Source: CAWKAV01 sp963847735
GTDB taxonomy: Bacteria; Desulfobacterota; Desulfuromonadia; Desulfuromonadales; BM103
Length of the DNA: 64,000 nt
Assembly: GCA_963847735.1 (NCBI GenBank)
Contig: CAWKAV010000003.1
Coordinates: 248,001-312,000, forward strand
Direction of reading: 5' to 3'
Part shown: one piece after another, positions 25,477 to 35,992 of the stretch
Layout of the letters: every line of letters starts with the position of its first letter
Position numbering within the stretch: position 1 is the first letter of the stretch
Made by a program: the position numbers and the translations under genes
The notes under the pieces: model-generated
Seen by the model: the letters and a program-made list of their open reading frames with translations, nothing else
Database searches by the model: none
What the model was told of the DNA's origin: nothing

Positions 25477-27876
25477 CAGTGAGACAGGTCGGGTTCGTCA
25501 CTCAAAACGACAGCAGACAGTCTGGTTCAGCTCGAATTTGCCAAGGTCGTCGCCCTGGTGGTCGGTCAAGACCCAGACCCCTTATGGTCGTGCTCTGGCG
25601 GCTGCCCTTACCCCTTTTTGCGAACGCGACCAGATTGAAGACGCGCTTGCAGGAGGCAGCGGAGGCCGGTCGACTGCTTCAGGAAGATGGGCCCTCTGTC
25701 GCTCGGTTCCGGCCTCGATCTGCTGCCACACCTGGCGCGACTGCAGACCGAAGGCCTCAGTCTGGAACCCGAGATCCTGCGTGATGTTCAGGCGGCTCTT
25801 GAGGCGGCGTCGGCGTGCCGACAACAGTTGCTGAACAGTGATGCCTGTCCTCGCCTGCAGGCCTTTGCCAGACAGTTGACCTGTGTTGCCGGAGTTGCTC
25901 GCGGAGATCCGACGCAGTATCGGCCCGCGTGCGGAAATCCTTGATTCGGCATCTTTTGAACTGGCTGACCTGCGTGACGGCCTTAAAGGTGAGCGCAACC
26001 GGGTCAAGCGTCAGCTTGAGCGACTGTTGCAGGACGAGAAATTTCAAGGGGTTTTTCAGGAATCGCTGATTACCGACCGCAACGGGCGCTACGTGCTGCC
26101 GGTGCGGGCCGATCACAGTGGTCGACTGAAAGGCTTTGTCCATGACATCTCGGCCAGTGGCCAGACTCTCTATGTCGAGCCGGCGGTTACCCTGGAAAGT
26201 AACAACCGCGTCCAGACGCTGGTTCATAAGATTGCACGTGAAGAAGAGCGGATCCTGGCGCGATTGACCTCCAGCGTTCGTGAAGAGCGGCATGCTCTGG
26301 CTGACAATCAGGCTATTCTGGCCCGGCTTGATCTGCGCCAGGCGATTGCCCGCCTGACTGTCGATCTCGATGGCGTGGTTCCAGAGTTGACAGATGAACC
26401 GTCTCTTGCCCTGCGCGACGCCCGCCATCCTTTGCTGGTTGCTGCCGCGCGGGCCAAGCCGGAGCGCTCCGGGTGGTGCCGATTGATCTGCGTTTGCCGG
26501 AAGAGTGTCATACCCTGATTATCAGCGGGCCGAACACCGGCGGTAAAACGGTGGCGCTCAAGACGGCCGGTCTGCTGGTTCTCATGGTGCGGGCAGGCTT
26601 GCCGATTCCCGTGTGCACCGGGCAGTCGGCTTTTCCCTTTCGCTCCGGTGATGGCGGATATCGGCGACGAACAGAGTATCGAGCAGAGTCTTTCTACCTT
26701 TTCCGGGCACCTGCTGCGTTTGCGCAATATCCTGGAACACGCCGATCGTGAGACTCTGGTGTTGATGGACGAGTTGGGCACCGGTACCGACCCTGGTGAA
26801 GGCTCGGCGCTGGCGCTGGCCGCGGTCGATCGCCTGCGTCAGGTCGGCGCACGTGTTCTTGCGACGACGCACCTGCACGTCGTCAAGGGTTATGCGCAGC
26901 TCGATGATCAGGTGGAGAACGCCGCGGTGGAGTTCGACACGGAAACCCTGCAGCCGACTTATCGGTTGCATTACGGCATCCCCGGCGCCAGTCATGCGTT
27001 CACCATCGCCCGGCGGATCGGCTTGCCGGAAGAGGTTTTGGCCGCCGCTGAAAATTATCTGGGGCAGGGCGAGCGCGAAGGTGTCGCCATTATCGAGCGG
27101 CTGCAGACCTTGCGAGGCGACTCTGGATGAAGAGTTGCTGACAGCCCAGCGATTGCGCGCTGCTGCCGAGGAGGAGAAACAGACGCCTGCACCTCGAACG
27201 TGAGGAGATGGAGTCCCGGCGCCGGATGATCCTCGATGAGGCCCGCCAGCAGGGAGCTGCAAATGCTGGCTGCCGCAGAAGACAAACTACAGGGATTGTT
27301 CCGCCAGATCCCGGAGGGAGAGGTGCCGTCCAGGCAGCGCGCGGCGATTGACCACCGCCGTCAGGGCACTGCATGAGCTCTTGCCGGAGCCGTTGCCGCA
27401 AGGGCCCTGAGCAGGTTCCGGAAGAGATCGCCGTCAGGGAAAAGCTTTATGTGCCGGCGCTGGGGATTGAAGCTGAAGTCATCCGCGTCGATGGTGATCG
27501 GATTGAATTGCTGGCCGGTGGCAAGAAGCTGCGTCAGCCCCGTTCGGCGCTACGCCAGTTCCAGCCCCGTCGTTATGCCGGACATCAAAAACCGGCACCG
27601 CGGATTCGCGATCGGGTCGAGCGCAAGGCTTTTCTGCCGCGCCTGGTGCTGGTTGGCAAGCGGGTCGAAGAGGCCCAGAGATGCTTGACCGCTTTCTTGA
27701 TGAAGCGTTGCTGCATGGTGAAGAGAATCTGGAGATTGTGCACGGCGCCGGTCAGGGTGTGTTGCGCAAGGCCGTCAGGGAGTTCCTGGCTGCACGACGA
27801 GGAGGTGGCTGTCTTTCAGGCCGCCGGTGCCGAGCAGGGTGGTGATAATGTGACACTTGTGGAGTTGCGACACTGA
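25473..27876 (+). CDS. mutS2: MutS2 family ATPase/endonuclease (multiply frameshifted)
   Basis: MutS2 is a MutS-like ATPase with a C-terminal Smr nuclease domain, linked to suppression of recombination or rescue of collided ribosomes. Walker A is GPNTGGKT (near 26,530) and the signature LSTFSGHLLRLRNIL plus LVLMDELGTGTDPGEGSALA follow. The Smr domain (MLDRFLDEALLHGEENLEIVHGAGQGVLRKAVREFL) runs to the stop at 27876. At least eight frame changes occur between 25,490 and 27,790. Total span fits about 790 residues. The exact start is uncertain; I give the ATG overlapping the cvpA stop. Confidence 0.93.
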
Positions 27877-29677
27877 TGGGACGCATAGCTGACGACAAAA
27901 TCGAGGAGATCCGCGACCGCAGCGATATCGTCGAGGTGATCTGCCGGATATCTGCCTCTCAAGCGCTCCGGCGTCAATCACCAGGGTCTCTGTCCCTTTC
28001 ATCAGGAAAAAAGTCCTTCGTTCAACGTCAATTCGGCTCGCCAGATCTTCCACTGTTTCGGTTGCGGGGTCGGCGGCAATGTCTTCTCTTTTCTGATGCG
28101 AATGGAGGGCTTGAGCTTCCCGGATGCTGTCAGACGGCTCGGCGAAAAGGTCGGCGTCGAGGTTGAGGAAGAGGCCGTTTCTCCAGAGGAGATCCGTCGT
28201 CGTGAGGAGCGGGAGCGGCATGTTGCGGATCAACGAAGTCGCCGGGAGCTTCTATCATCAGATGTTGCTGGAGGATGAAGCCGGAGCGCCCGGTCGACGC
28301 TATCTGCGCCAGCGCGGTTATGAAGGTGAAACCGTACGAACCTTTCAGCTTGGTTTTGCTCCGGAGGGTTGGGAGTGTTCTGGAAAAGCATCTGGTGGAG
28401 AAAAATTTTTCAACGGATGACGATGTCCGCAAGTCGGGGCTGGTTCGTCCCGACAAACAGGAGCCGGGGTTATTACGAGCTGTTCCGCAATCGGCTGCTT
28501 TTCCCGATTCACGACCTGCAAGGGCGGATGGTGGCTTTTGGCGGTCGGGTTCTGGATGATAGCCTGCCGAAATATATCAATTCTCCTGAGACCGACGTCT
28601 ATCACAAGGGTCAGACTCTTTATGGCCTTTACCAGGCGCGTGATGCCATGCGGCATAGCGGTGAGGCACTGGTTGTCGAGGGCTACTTTGATGTGCTGGC
28701 TCTGCATCGGGCCGGTTTCTGCCGGAGCGGTGGCGACCTGCGGCACGGCGCTGACCGCTGATCATGCCCGGCTGCTGAAACGCTATGCCGACAAGGTCCT
28801 GCTGATTTTCGATGCAGATGCCGCCGGGCGGAAGGCGACTTTTCGTGCCATGGACGCCCTGCTGCCGGTCGGCCTGTCGGTCAGTGTGGTGACCATGCCT
28901 CGCCGGGGAGGATCCGGATTCACTGCTCAAGACCGAGGGAGAAGAGGGTTTCCGTAATTGTCTGGATGCTGCTCGCCCGGTTCTGGAGGTTTTTATCGAA
29001 GAGCAGTTGCGCATCAATGACCAGAGCGTCGAAGGTCGTGCGCGCGCCGCTGAACAGGCTCTTGAGACGTATTCGTCGCTTGCCGGGCGACCTGGAACGC
29101 AGTCTTTATCTGAAACGCCTGGCAGCCTTGACCAACCTTGATGTTGAGCTGTTGCAGTCGAAGGTGCGTGGTGGCGCTGTCGCTCAAGCCTCAGGTGCGT
29201 CGTGCGGCAGCTCCGTCACCCGCCAGCACGTCTCCCGTCGACAGAGACAGGACAAACCCAGAAATACCTGCTACGCTTAATGCTGGTGGATGATCAACAG
29301 CGTCGCCGGGTCCGTGAAGAGGGCACCGAGGGAGCTTTTCCTTGATGAACTTTTTCGCGGGGTGGCGGATTACCTGCTGGACTGTGAAGATGAGGACGGC
29401 CGTTTGCCGGAGAATCTGGTTGATGCCTCCCTCGATGAGGCGCAGCAGTCGCTTTTGGCCAGTCTGGTTTTTCAGGAAGATGAAGTGGGCGGACAACCCC
29501 GAAAAGATTTTTACCGATTGTCGCCGAGCGACCAGTAACTATCTGTTGAAACAGCGTTTGCAGAGAGATTCGATCGGCTCGAGGACGAAGCGCAGCAGCA
29601 ATAATGATGACGCGGCGCTGATGAAGTGTCTGCGAGAGCGAATGGAAATTAACCAGAAACTTAAAAAAAAGCTTTGA
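27876..29677 (+). CDS. dnaG: DNA primase DnaG (multiply frameshifted)
   Basis: DnaG makes RNA primers for replication. N-terminal zinc-binding domain: CPFHQEKSPSFNV...FHCFGCGVGGNVFSFL (CHC2 type). Catalytic Toprim core: ALVVEGYFDVLALHRAGF and LLIFDADAAGRKATFRAMD. The C-terminal helicase-binding region continues in shifting frames to INQKLKKKL at the stop (29675-29677). About ten frame changes are needed, the first being an extra A near 27,950. ATG overlaps the mutS2 stop. rpoD follows, the classic dnaG-rpoD pair. Confidence 0.95.
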
Positions 29678-29702
29678 AAAATAAAGGGTTTGCCCATATA
29701 AT
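29674..29702 (+). promoter_or_regulatory. promoter of rpoD
   Basis: TTGAAA (29674-29679), a 17-bp spacer and a perfect TATAAT (29697-29702) overlap the dnaG stop and lie about 115 bp before the rpoD ATG. Confidence 0.75.
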
Positions 29703-29817
29703 CCAAAGCTTGTCCAAAAAATGCCCGTCTGAAAGCTTCTCGAGCTTGATGAGCTTTGGCGGGTCACTGATAATTGACAGCTCTTAGCTTGGATAAGTAC
29801 CCTCGAGGGGAGTATTG

Positions 29818-31584
29818 ATGGCCAAAAAGACCAGTATCGAAGAAGTTCAACAGCTGATCGACCTCGGCAAGGAAAAGGGTTTCTGACCTACGACGAGGTG
29901 AACGATATTCTGCCTGCCGATATGGTTTCTTCTGAACAGATTGATGATGTCATGAGCATGTTCGGAGAAATGGATATCGAAGTGGTTGATGCGGAGCAGA
30001 AAACCACGTCAACCAAGGACAAACAGCGCGATTCCTCATCCATGGCGACGATAGTGATGAAGAAGCGGAGTTTGACGCAGATGTCATGGGCCGCACCAGT
30101 GATCCTGTCCGGATGTATCTGCGTGAAATGGGCCAGGTCTCTCTGCTGACTCGTGAGGGCGAAGTTGAAATCGCCAAGCGGATCGAAGAGGGTGAAGCTC
30201 TGGTTGCGCGGGTGATCGTCAAGACTCCGATCGCTTTTATGGAAGTCGTCAACCTTGGCGAGCGTCATCTGAAAGGTCAAATCAGTATTGCCGAAATCAC
30301 CAAGGACTATGATGAAGAAGAGGGCGCCGAGGCAGAAGAACGTCACCGGGCACGGGTCGTCGCCCTGATCGCGGAGATCAAGCTCCGTTATGAGCGTTTC
30401 ATGGCTTTGCGTGATGAAGCCGCTGTTGCCAACCAAGACTGCGCGCAAGCCTCTTGATAAAGAGATGGAAACGCTCAAGGCTGGAAATGGGCGATCTGAT
30501 GATTCAGATCCGCCTCAAGGATTACCAGATTGCCAAGATTGTCGATCGTCTCAAGGAACTGGCCAAACAGGTAAAAAAAGCCAAAGAAGAGATCAAGGCC
30601 TGCGAAGAAGCTCTCGGTCGCCCTTATGACGAAATCAGCAAGATGCTGCGCAGGATGCGCAAGAGTGAAAAAGACGCCCGTGCCGTTGCCGAAGAACTCC
30701 GACGACCGATGGATACCCTGCTGGTCGTCGAGAAGCGCCTGAAGGGAACCGATCGTAAATTCACCAAGGTCGAAGAAGAATCCGGCTTTGCCCCCGAAGA
30801 GCTGCTTGAGTCCCTCAAGGAAGTCAATAAAGGCGAGTGGCGGGCCAAGCAGGCCAAGACCGAACTGGTTGAAGCCAATCTGCGCCTGGTGGTTTCCATC
30901 GCCAAGAAATACACCAATCGTGGTCTGCAATTTCTCGATCTGATTCAGGAAGGGAATATCGGCCTGATGAAGGCCGTTGATAAATTTGAGTACCAGCGTG
31001 GTTACAAGTTCTCTACCTATGCCACCTGGTGGATTCGTCAGGCGATTACCCGCGCGATCGCCGATCAGGCACGGACCATCCGTATCCCGGTGCACATGAT
31101 CGAAACGATCAACAAGCTGATCCGCACCAGTCGGCAACTGGTCCAGGAGATCGGTCGTGAGCCGGTTCCCGAAGAGATTGCCGAGCGTATGGAACTGCCC
31201 CTCGAAAAGGTTCGCCGGGTGTTGAAGATTGCCAAGGAACCGATCAGTCTGGAAACTCCGATCGGCGAAGAAGAAGATTCCTCTCTGGGTGATTTCATTG
31301 AAGACAAAGGAGTCATCTCCCCACTCGAAGCCGTTATCAAGGGCAATCTCTCCGATCAGACTGCCAAGGTTCTGGCAACTTTGACGCCTCGTGAAGAGCG
31401 GGTTCTGCGCATGCGCTTCGGTATCGGTGAGAAATCGGACCACACCCTGGAAGAAGTCGGCCAGGATTTTGCTGTTACCCGGGAGCGTATCCGGCAGATT
31501 GAAGCCAAGGCGCTACGCAAGCTGCGCCATCCGAGTCGGGCCAAACGACTGAAGAGCTTTATGGAGACCAACAGCAATAACTAG
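29818..31584 (+). CDS. rpoD: RNA polymerase sigma factor RpoD (sigma-70)
   Basis: This is the housekeeping sigma factor, about 588 residues. Region 1.1 (SIEEVQQLIDLGKEKGF), region 1.2 (SDPVRMYLREMGQVSLLTREGE), region 2 (LDLIQEGNIGLMKAVDKFEYQRGYKFSTYATWWIRQAITRAI) and region 4 (VTRERIRQIEAKALRKLRHPSR) are all present. The last 376 residues are intact. Upstream there are two single-base deletions (near 29,882 and 30,041) and two insertions (near 30,432 and 30,484), which cancel in total length. This is one of few places where deletions are seen. Confidence 0.97.
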
Positions 31585-31699
31585 CCTGTTTCCGAACGGG
31601 AACCCGCTTGCTGTGATTTTGTCGAGGAAAGAGGTCGGGCACTGGAAAGTGATTGACAGCAAAGATTGTGCAACATACACTTTTGCCATGAACTTATGC

Positions 31700-31775
31700 G
31701 GGCCCATAGCTCAGTTGGAAGAGCCACCGGCTCATAACCGGTCGGTCCCAGGTTCGAACCCTGGTGGGCCCACCA
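31700..31775 (+). tRNA. elongator tRNA-Met (CAT)
   Basis: A 76-nt cloverleaf with a fully paired acceptor stem (GGGCCCA/TGGGCCC), anticodon CAT in GGCTCATAACC, T-loop TTCGAAC and encoded CCA. The paired 1-72 end separates it from the initiator tRNA at 576-652. A tRNA-Ile with modified CAT anticodon cannot be fully excluded, but the stem sequence fits Met. Confidence 0.95.
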
Positions 31776-31832
31776 CCCGCCTGAAGGCCATGATTGAAAT
31801 GTACTGGTTAACATAGATCTACAAAGTTAAAA

Positions 31833-31866
31833 AGAGTGCAGCCAAAAACCAGGCTGCACTCTTTTT
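31833..31866 (+). terminator. terminator after tRNA-Met
   Basis: AGAGTGCAGCC (31833-31843) pairs perfectly with GGCTGCACTCT (31852-31862), followed by TTTTTA. Confidence 0.9.
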
Positions 31867-31900
31867 ACATACAGGCGAAGGCACAACTTCAGAGAGGAAA

Positions 31901-33025
31901 ATGGCAAAACAAGCACAACGCATACAGGATCTGGTCGGTCTGGTTCATAAACTTTATGCTCCGGACCTTGCTGAAGATTGGGACAATGTCGGCCTGCAGG
32001 TCGGCGACCCCGGAGCTCCGCTTGAACGGGTCATGGTGGCACTCGATCCCTGCCTCTCTGCCGTTCAGGCCGCACGGGACGCCGGAGCCCAGGCGCTGGT
32101 CACTCATCATCCGCTGCTGTTTCGTCCGATCAAACGTTTGACTCCTGAGGATGCCGTTGGGCAGGCTCTCTGGACGGCGGTGCGTGACGGCGTAGCTATC
32201 ATAAGTGCCCATACTAATCTGGATTGTGCCGTCGATGGTCTTAACAGCTGGTTGGCAGGACGACTGGGCGTGCTGCAAAGTGCTCCTCTGCAGCCGGTTG
32301 CCGGTGATTATCTCAAGCTGATAGTGTTCATTCCTGCCGGACATGAACAAAGTGTTGCCGATGCACTTTTCTCGGCAGGTGCCGGACAGATCGGCGCTTA
32401 CGATGAATGCTCTTTCCGCAGCCGTGGTGAAGGAACTTTCCGCCCCGGTCAGGGGACAAAGCCCTTTGTCGGTGAGATTGGGCAGACTGAAACTGTCGAC
32501 GAAATTCGTCTCGAAACGATCGTTCCCAAGCGCAAGCTGTCCCGTGTCCTGGAAAAGATGCAGAAGGCCCATCCCTACGAAGAGGTTGCTTACGACCTTG
32601 TACCATTGCAGAACCAGGTACCAGGCGCGGGGTTGGGGAGGATCGGCAGGCTGGAACAGGCGACGACCCTGGATGTCTTTGCCGGCAGAGTCAAAGATGC
32701 GCTCGGTTGCGACCATCTGCGCCTGACCGGCTCAGCGGATCGCACCGTTCACAAGGTTGCTCTCTGCGGCGGTAGTGGTGCCGGTCTGTTACAAACCGCC
32801 CATCGTCAGGGGGCCGATGTACTGGTTACGGGTGATGTCAAATATCATGATGCCCGTCAGGCTGAAGAGCTGGGCATTGCCTTGATAGATGCCGGACATT
32901 TTGCCACAGAAAAGCTGATGATCGAGCAGGTTGCAGACGCATTGCAAAGGGCTGCACGGCAACGTCATTGGGAGATTGTTTTCGATACCTACACCGGAGA
33001 GCAGGATCCTTTCCGGTTCTACTAA
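31901..33025 (+). CDS. Nif3-like dinuclear metal-centre hexameric protein (YbgI/YqfO type)
   Basis: The protein is 374 residues and intact. Metal ligands are visible in DNVGLQVG, VTHHPLLFRPIK, SAHTNLDCAVDGLN and, near the C-terminus, GDVKYHDARQAEELGIALIDAGHFATEK. The long form has a central PII/ACT-like insert (about residues 130-235; PYEEVAYDLVPL). Related proteins have been linked to GTP cyclohydrolase I type 2, but the cellular role of this form is unsettled. GAGGAAA precedes the ATG. The zinc-ribbon gene follows about 110 bp later. Confidence 0.92.
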   Translation: MAKQAQRIQDLVGLVHKLYAPDLAEDWDNVGLQVGDPGAPLERVMVALDPCLSAVQAARDAGAQALVTHHPLLFRPIKRLTPEDAVGQALWTAVRDGVAIISAHTNLDCAVDGLNSWLAGRLGVLQSAPLQPVAGDYLKLIVFIPAGHEQSVADALFSAGAGQIGAYDECSFRSRGEGTFRPGQGTKPFVGEIGQTETVDEIRLETIVPKRKLSRVLEKMQKAHPYEEVAYDLVPLQNQVPGAGLGRIGRLEQATTLDVFAGRVKDALGCDHLRLTGSADRTVHKVALCGGSGAGLLQTAHRQGADVLVTGDVKYHDARQAEELGIALIDAGHFATEKLMIEQVADALQRAARQRHWEIVFDTYTGEQDPFRFY

Positions 33026-33137
33026 TTCTGTCTCCGTGAGGAAACGGTGAATCTTCAATCGCCGCCAACTTACAGACCACGGTCAAAACGAACTCGGCTG
33101 TTCAGGCAGTCGATACAAAATACAGGAGGCGTTTATC

Positions 33138-33848
33138 GTGCAGAAGCAGTTGCAGTTACTGCGAGACTTGCAGGAGTTGGACACAGAAAAGAAGGTTGTT
33201 GAGAAAGAACAACAGACCGGTCTCAATGAACAGAAGGTTTTTAAGGTCGAGCTTGACCGTCTACAGGCGATGGTTGACAGTCTGGCCGAAGAGATCAGTG
33301 TTCTTGAGGATGAAAAAGCCGCGCTGGTCAAAGCCATGACCCTTGAACAGGAAAATATCAAGCGTTCGGAAGGTCGCCTGCCCCAGATTAAAACGCAGAA
33401 GGAATATGTTGCCGTACTCAAGGAAATCGATACCGCTAAAAAACTGAGTAAAGAGTTACAGGCGAATATTGACGCCAAAAATGAAAGCCTGACGTCTCTT
33501 TCTGCTGACAAGGCAGAGAAAGACAGTGAGCTGGCGAAGAGTACTGAACAAGCCAATGTCCGTTGCGCAGAGATCGAGGCCTCCCTGATTGCTATAAATG
33601 CGCAGCTTGCAGAGAGGGGGCGTCAGAGACAGATCCTGCTCGATGAATTGCCAAAAAGTTTGCGTAATCGTTATGAGCTCCTGATGGCCAGGCGTGCCGG
33701 GGTGGCTGTCGTAGAAGCTCGAGGAGGCGCCTGCCTCGGTTGTCATATGCACCTTCCGCCGCAGATGTACAACAGCCTCTTCATTGCCAATGAAATCCAG
33801 CCCTGTCCGCACTGCAGCCGACTGCTTTTCGTGACAGTCCAGGACTGA
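33138..33848 (+). CDS. coiled-coil protein with C4 zinc ribbon
   Basis: A 236-residue protein starting with GTG after AGGAGG. Residues 1-165 are a continuous coiled coil rich in Glu, Lys and Leu. The C-terminal GACLGCHMHLPPQMYNSLFIANEIQPCPHCSRLLF holds two CxxC pairs forming a zinc ribbon. This family commonly sits next to Nif3-like and rnpB genes in Desulfuromonadales. Function unknown. Confidence 0.9.
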   Translation: MQKQLQLLRDLQELDTEKKVVEKEQQTGLNEQKVFKVELDRLQAMVDSLAEEISVLEDEKAALVKAMTLEQENIKRSEGRLPQIKTQKEYVAVLKEIDTAKKLSKELQANIDAKNESLTSLSADKAEKDSELAKSTEQANVRCAEIEASLIAINAQLAERGRQRQILLDELPKSLRNRYELLMARRAGVAVVEARGGACLGCHMHLPPQMYNSLFIANEIQPCPHCSRLLFVTVQD

Positions 33849-33865
33849 AATTCTGACAATCTGAT

Positions 33866-34280
33866 GTGGTCGGAGAAGACCAGACGATCGCTGCCCACCT
33901 TCGCTACCGCTATGCGGTAGCTTCGGCGGGGGGAGGAAAGTCCGGGCTCCACAGGGCAGGATGGTCCTTAACGGGGACCGGGGGTGACCCCAGGGAAAGT
34001 GCCACAGAGAGAAGACCGTCCGCCGAAGCCTCGTGCGTAGGTGGATAAGGGTGAAAGGGTGAGGTAAGAGCTCACCAGTGTCGGCGGTGACGTCGGCAGC
34101 TCGGTAAACCCCATCCGGAGCAAGGCCAAATAGGGGAGTGTTTGAGGACGGCCCGTCCGAAACTCCCGGGTCAGGCCGCTTGAGGCCGTCGGCAACGGCG
34201 GTCCTAGAGGAATGATCGTCGCTCTGTGGTGGGTAACCACCAGAGAGAACAGAACCCGGCTTACGGTTTTCTCCGACCAC
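33866..34280 (+). ncRNA. rnpB: RNase P RNA (class A)
   Basis: This is the catalytic RNA that trims tRNA 5' ends. P1 pairs GTGGTCGGAGAA at the start with TTCTCCGACCAC at the end. Universal segments are present: GAGGAAAGTCCGGGCTCC (33,936-33,953), ACAGGGCAGG, GGTAAACCCC and AACAGAACCCGGCTTA. The molecule is 415 nt, somewhat longer than the E. coli form (377 nt). P1 is followed by a T-run (34,281-34,287), which may already terminate some transcripts. Confidence 0.96.
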
Positions 34281-34317
34281 TCTTTTTAATTGGCTCTGTT
34301 GTGACATAAAGAGCCGG

Positions 34318-34355
34318 AAAACGGCACCTGAGAAATAGCTTGGTGCCGTTTCTTT
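34318..34355 (+). terminator. terminator after rnpB
   Basis: AAACGGCACC pairs with GGTGCCGTTT (34342-34351) around an A-rich loop, followed by CTTTACC. The T-run is weak. Confidence 0.65.
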
Positions 34356-34372
34356 ACCTCTTAAGCTGAGTT

Positions 34373-34930
34373 ATGACCGACCCGTGTAAAACCGATTGGC
34401 CTGACTGGTCCGGACTCCTGAAAAGAATCAGGCAGGAGATCACCGCTCTCAGCGAAGTTGAGAATGCATGGCTCAAAAAACGGTTTTCAGTGATTGGTGC
34501 AACGCAGCTTGCCTTGGACGAACTCTTCCGCAAGGTTGGCGGAACCGAATCCTGTGCATGTTGTGATGGTCGCTGCTGCGGTTGCGGTCGGCATCATATC
34601 ACTTTAACCACTCTGCTTACGTACCTTCTGGAAGATGAAGATCCCCCCACCCCTGATTTTAGCAGTACCTGCCCCTACCTGGGGGTTCAGGGTTGTCTCC
34701 TGATGGTTTCCAGGCGGCCCTACAACTGTATAACCTTCTTCTGCGAGATTCTGGACGATCAATTGAACTCAAATGATAACGAGACATTGCGAACTCTGGA
34801 TCGCCAGTTGCGTTACGAATACCAGCTCATCGCAGCCCGCTATCCTGCGGCCACTCTGCGTGGCCTCTGGATCGCTTTAGAGCGCGTAGGCAGTGGACAA
34901 TTGCTGCGCTCAGTTGAAGGACCGTGGTAG
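34373..34930 (+). CDS. Cys-rich protein of unknown function, 185 aa
   Basis: No family recognised with confidence. Cysteines cluster in SCACCDGRCCGCGRHH (six Cys plus two His, residues about 62-77), then CPYLGVQGCL and NCITFFC, ten or more in total. This resembles the YkgJ-like Cys-cluster proteins thought to bind zinc or an Fe-S centre. No signal peptide or membrane helix, so it should be cytoplasmic. It stands between rnpB and a LOG-family gene, reading the same way, with 33 bp to the latter. Confidence 0.8.
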   Translation: MTDPCKTDWPDWSGLLKRIRQEITALSEVENAWLKKRFSVIGATQLALDELFRKVGGTESCACCDGRCCGCGRHHITLTTLLTYLLEDEDPPTPDFSSTCPYLGVQGCLLMVSRRPYNCITFFCEILDDQLNSNDNETLRTLDRQLRYEYQLIAARYPAATLRGLWIALERVGSGQLLRSVEGPW

Positions 34931-34963
34931 CATAATGGCTTAACCAGAGAGAAGGATTCTTTT

Positions 34964-35992
34964 ATGGAGATCAGTTTTAAGAAAACCAATGGCCCGCTTG
35001 ATGACCTGATTGATGAACTCCTGGCGATGTCCGATGTGCATCATCCGGAAATCATCAGAGAGATGGTGATCAGTGCACTCAAAACCGGTCAGGAAAACGA
35101 TTATCCCGCTGACCTGAAGATGCTGCGCACGACCATGAAGGAGATGCGCTACACCAGCAAAATGTTCGGCCCGTATCGCGAGCGCAAGAAGGTGACGATC
35201 TTTGGTTCGGCCCGCACGGAGCCAAATGCGGCGATTTATCAGAAATGCGTGACCTTCTCGCGACAGCTGGTACGGCTCGGATATATGGTAATCACCGGAG
35301 GCGGCCCCGGCATCATGCAGGCGGGCAATGAAGGTGCCGGGCCGGAAAACTCTTTTGCCGTTAATATCCGCCTCCCGTTTGAGCAGGAAACCAACCCGGT
35401 CATGGAAAACAGTGGGCATTCCATCACCTACCGGTATTTTTTCACCCGTAAAGTGGCTTTTCTCAAGGAGGCGGATGCGGTCGTTCTCTTCCCCGGCGGT
35501 TTTGGTACCATGGATGAAGCAATGGAAACCCTGACCCTGGTTCAGACTGGCAAAAATCAACCGGTCCCATTGGTACTGGTCGACGAGGATGATGGCAGTT
35601 ACTGGGAGCCCTGGCTTGATTTCATGAAGAAAGTCATGCTCAAAAAAGGCCTGATCTCAGGAGAAGATTTCAGCCTTTTTACCATCACACGGGATCCCTT
35701 CGAGGCGGCGCAAGTTATTCATGACTTCTATCATATCTATCATTCCAGCCGGTGGGTGGGGTCAACGTTTGTGATCCGTCTTAACAAGCCGTTAAGCGCA
35801 GAAAACCTGGCAACCCTTGAAGAAGAATTCAGTGAAATTCTCGAACCCGGAAGTCATCTCAGTCTGACGAGTGCGCTGCCTGAAGAACGGGATCAGCCGG
35901 ATCTCCTTGATCTGCCGCGTTTGGTGTTTCAATTCAACCGGCGCAATTATGGGTTGCTCAAGGCTTTCCTGCGGAGGCTCAATTCTTTTTAG
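34964..35992 (+). CDS. LOG family protein (TIGR00730-like nucleotide phosphoribohydrolase)
   Basis: A 342-residue protein. The Rossmann-like core has ITGGGPGIMQAGNEGA and the diagnostic PGGFGTMDEAMETLTLVQTG (PGGxGTxxE), placing it in the LOG group. Its best-studied members cleave nucleoside 5'-monophosphates to free bases. It is long for the family: about 80 extra N-terminal residues (including IIREMVISALKTG) and a C-terminal extension of about 60 residues. The substrate here is unknown. SD GAAGGA precedes the ATG. Confidence 0.9.
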   Translation: MEISFKKTNGPLDDLIDELLAMSDVHHPEIIREMVISALKTGQENDYPADLKMLRTTMKEMRYTSKMFGPYRERKKVTIFGSARTEPNAAIYQKCVTFSRQLVRLGYMVITGGGPGIMQAGNEGAGPENSFAVNIRLPFEQETNPVMENSGHSITYRYFFTRKVAFLKEADAVVLFPGGFGTMDEAMETLTLVQTGKNQPVPLVLVDEDDGSYWEPWLDFMKKVMLKKGLISGEDFSLFTITRDPFEAAQVIHDFYHIYHSSRWVGSTFVIRLNKPLSAENLATLEEEFSEILEPGSHLSLTSALPEERDQPDLLDLPRLVFQFNRRNYGLLKAFLRRLNSF

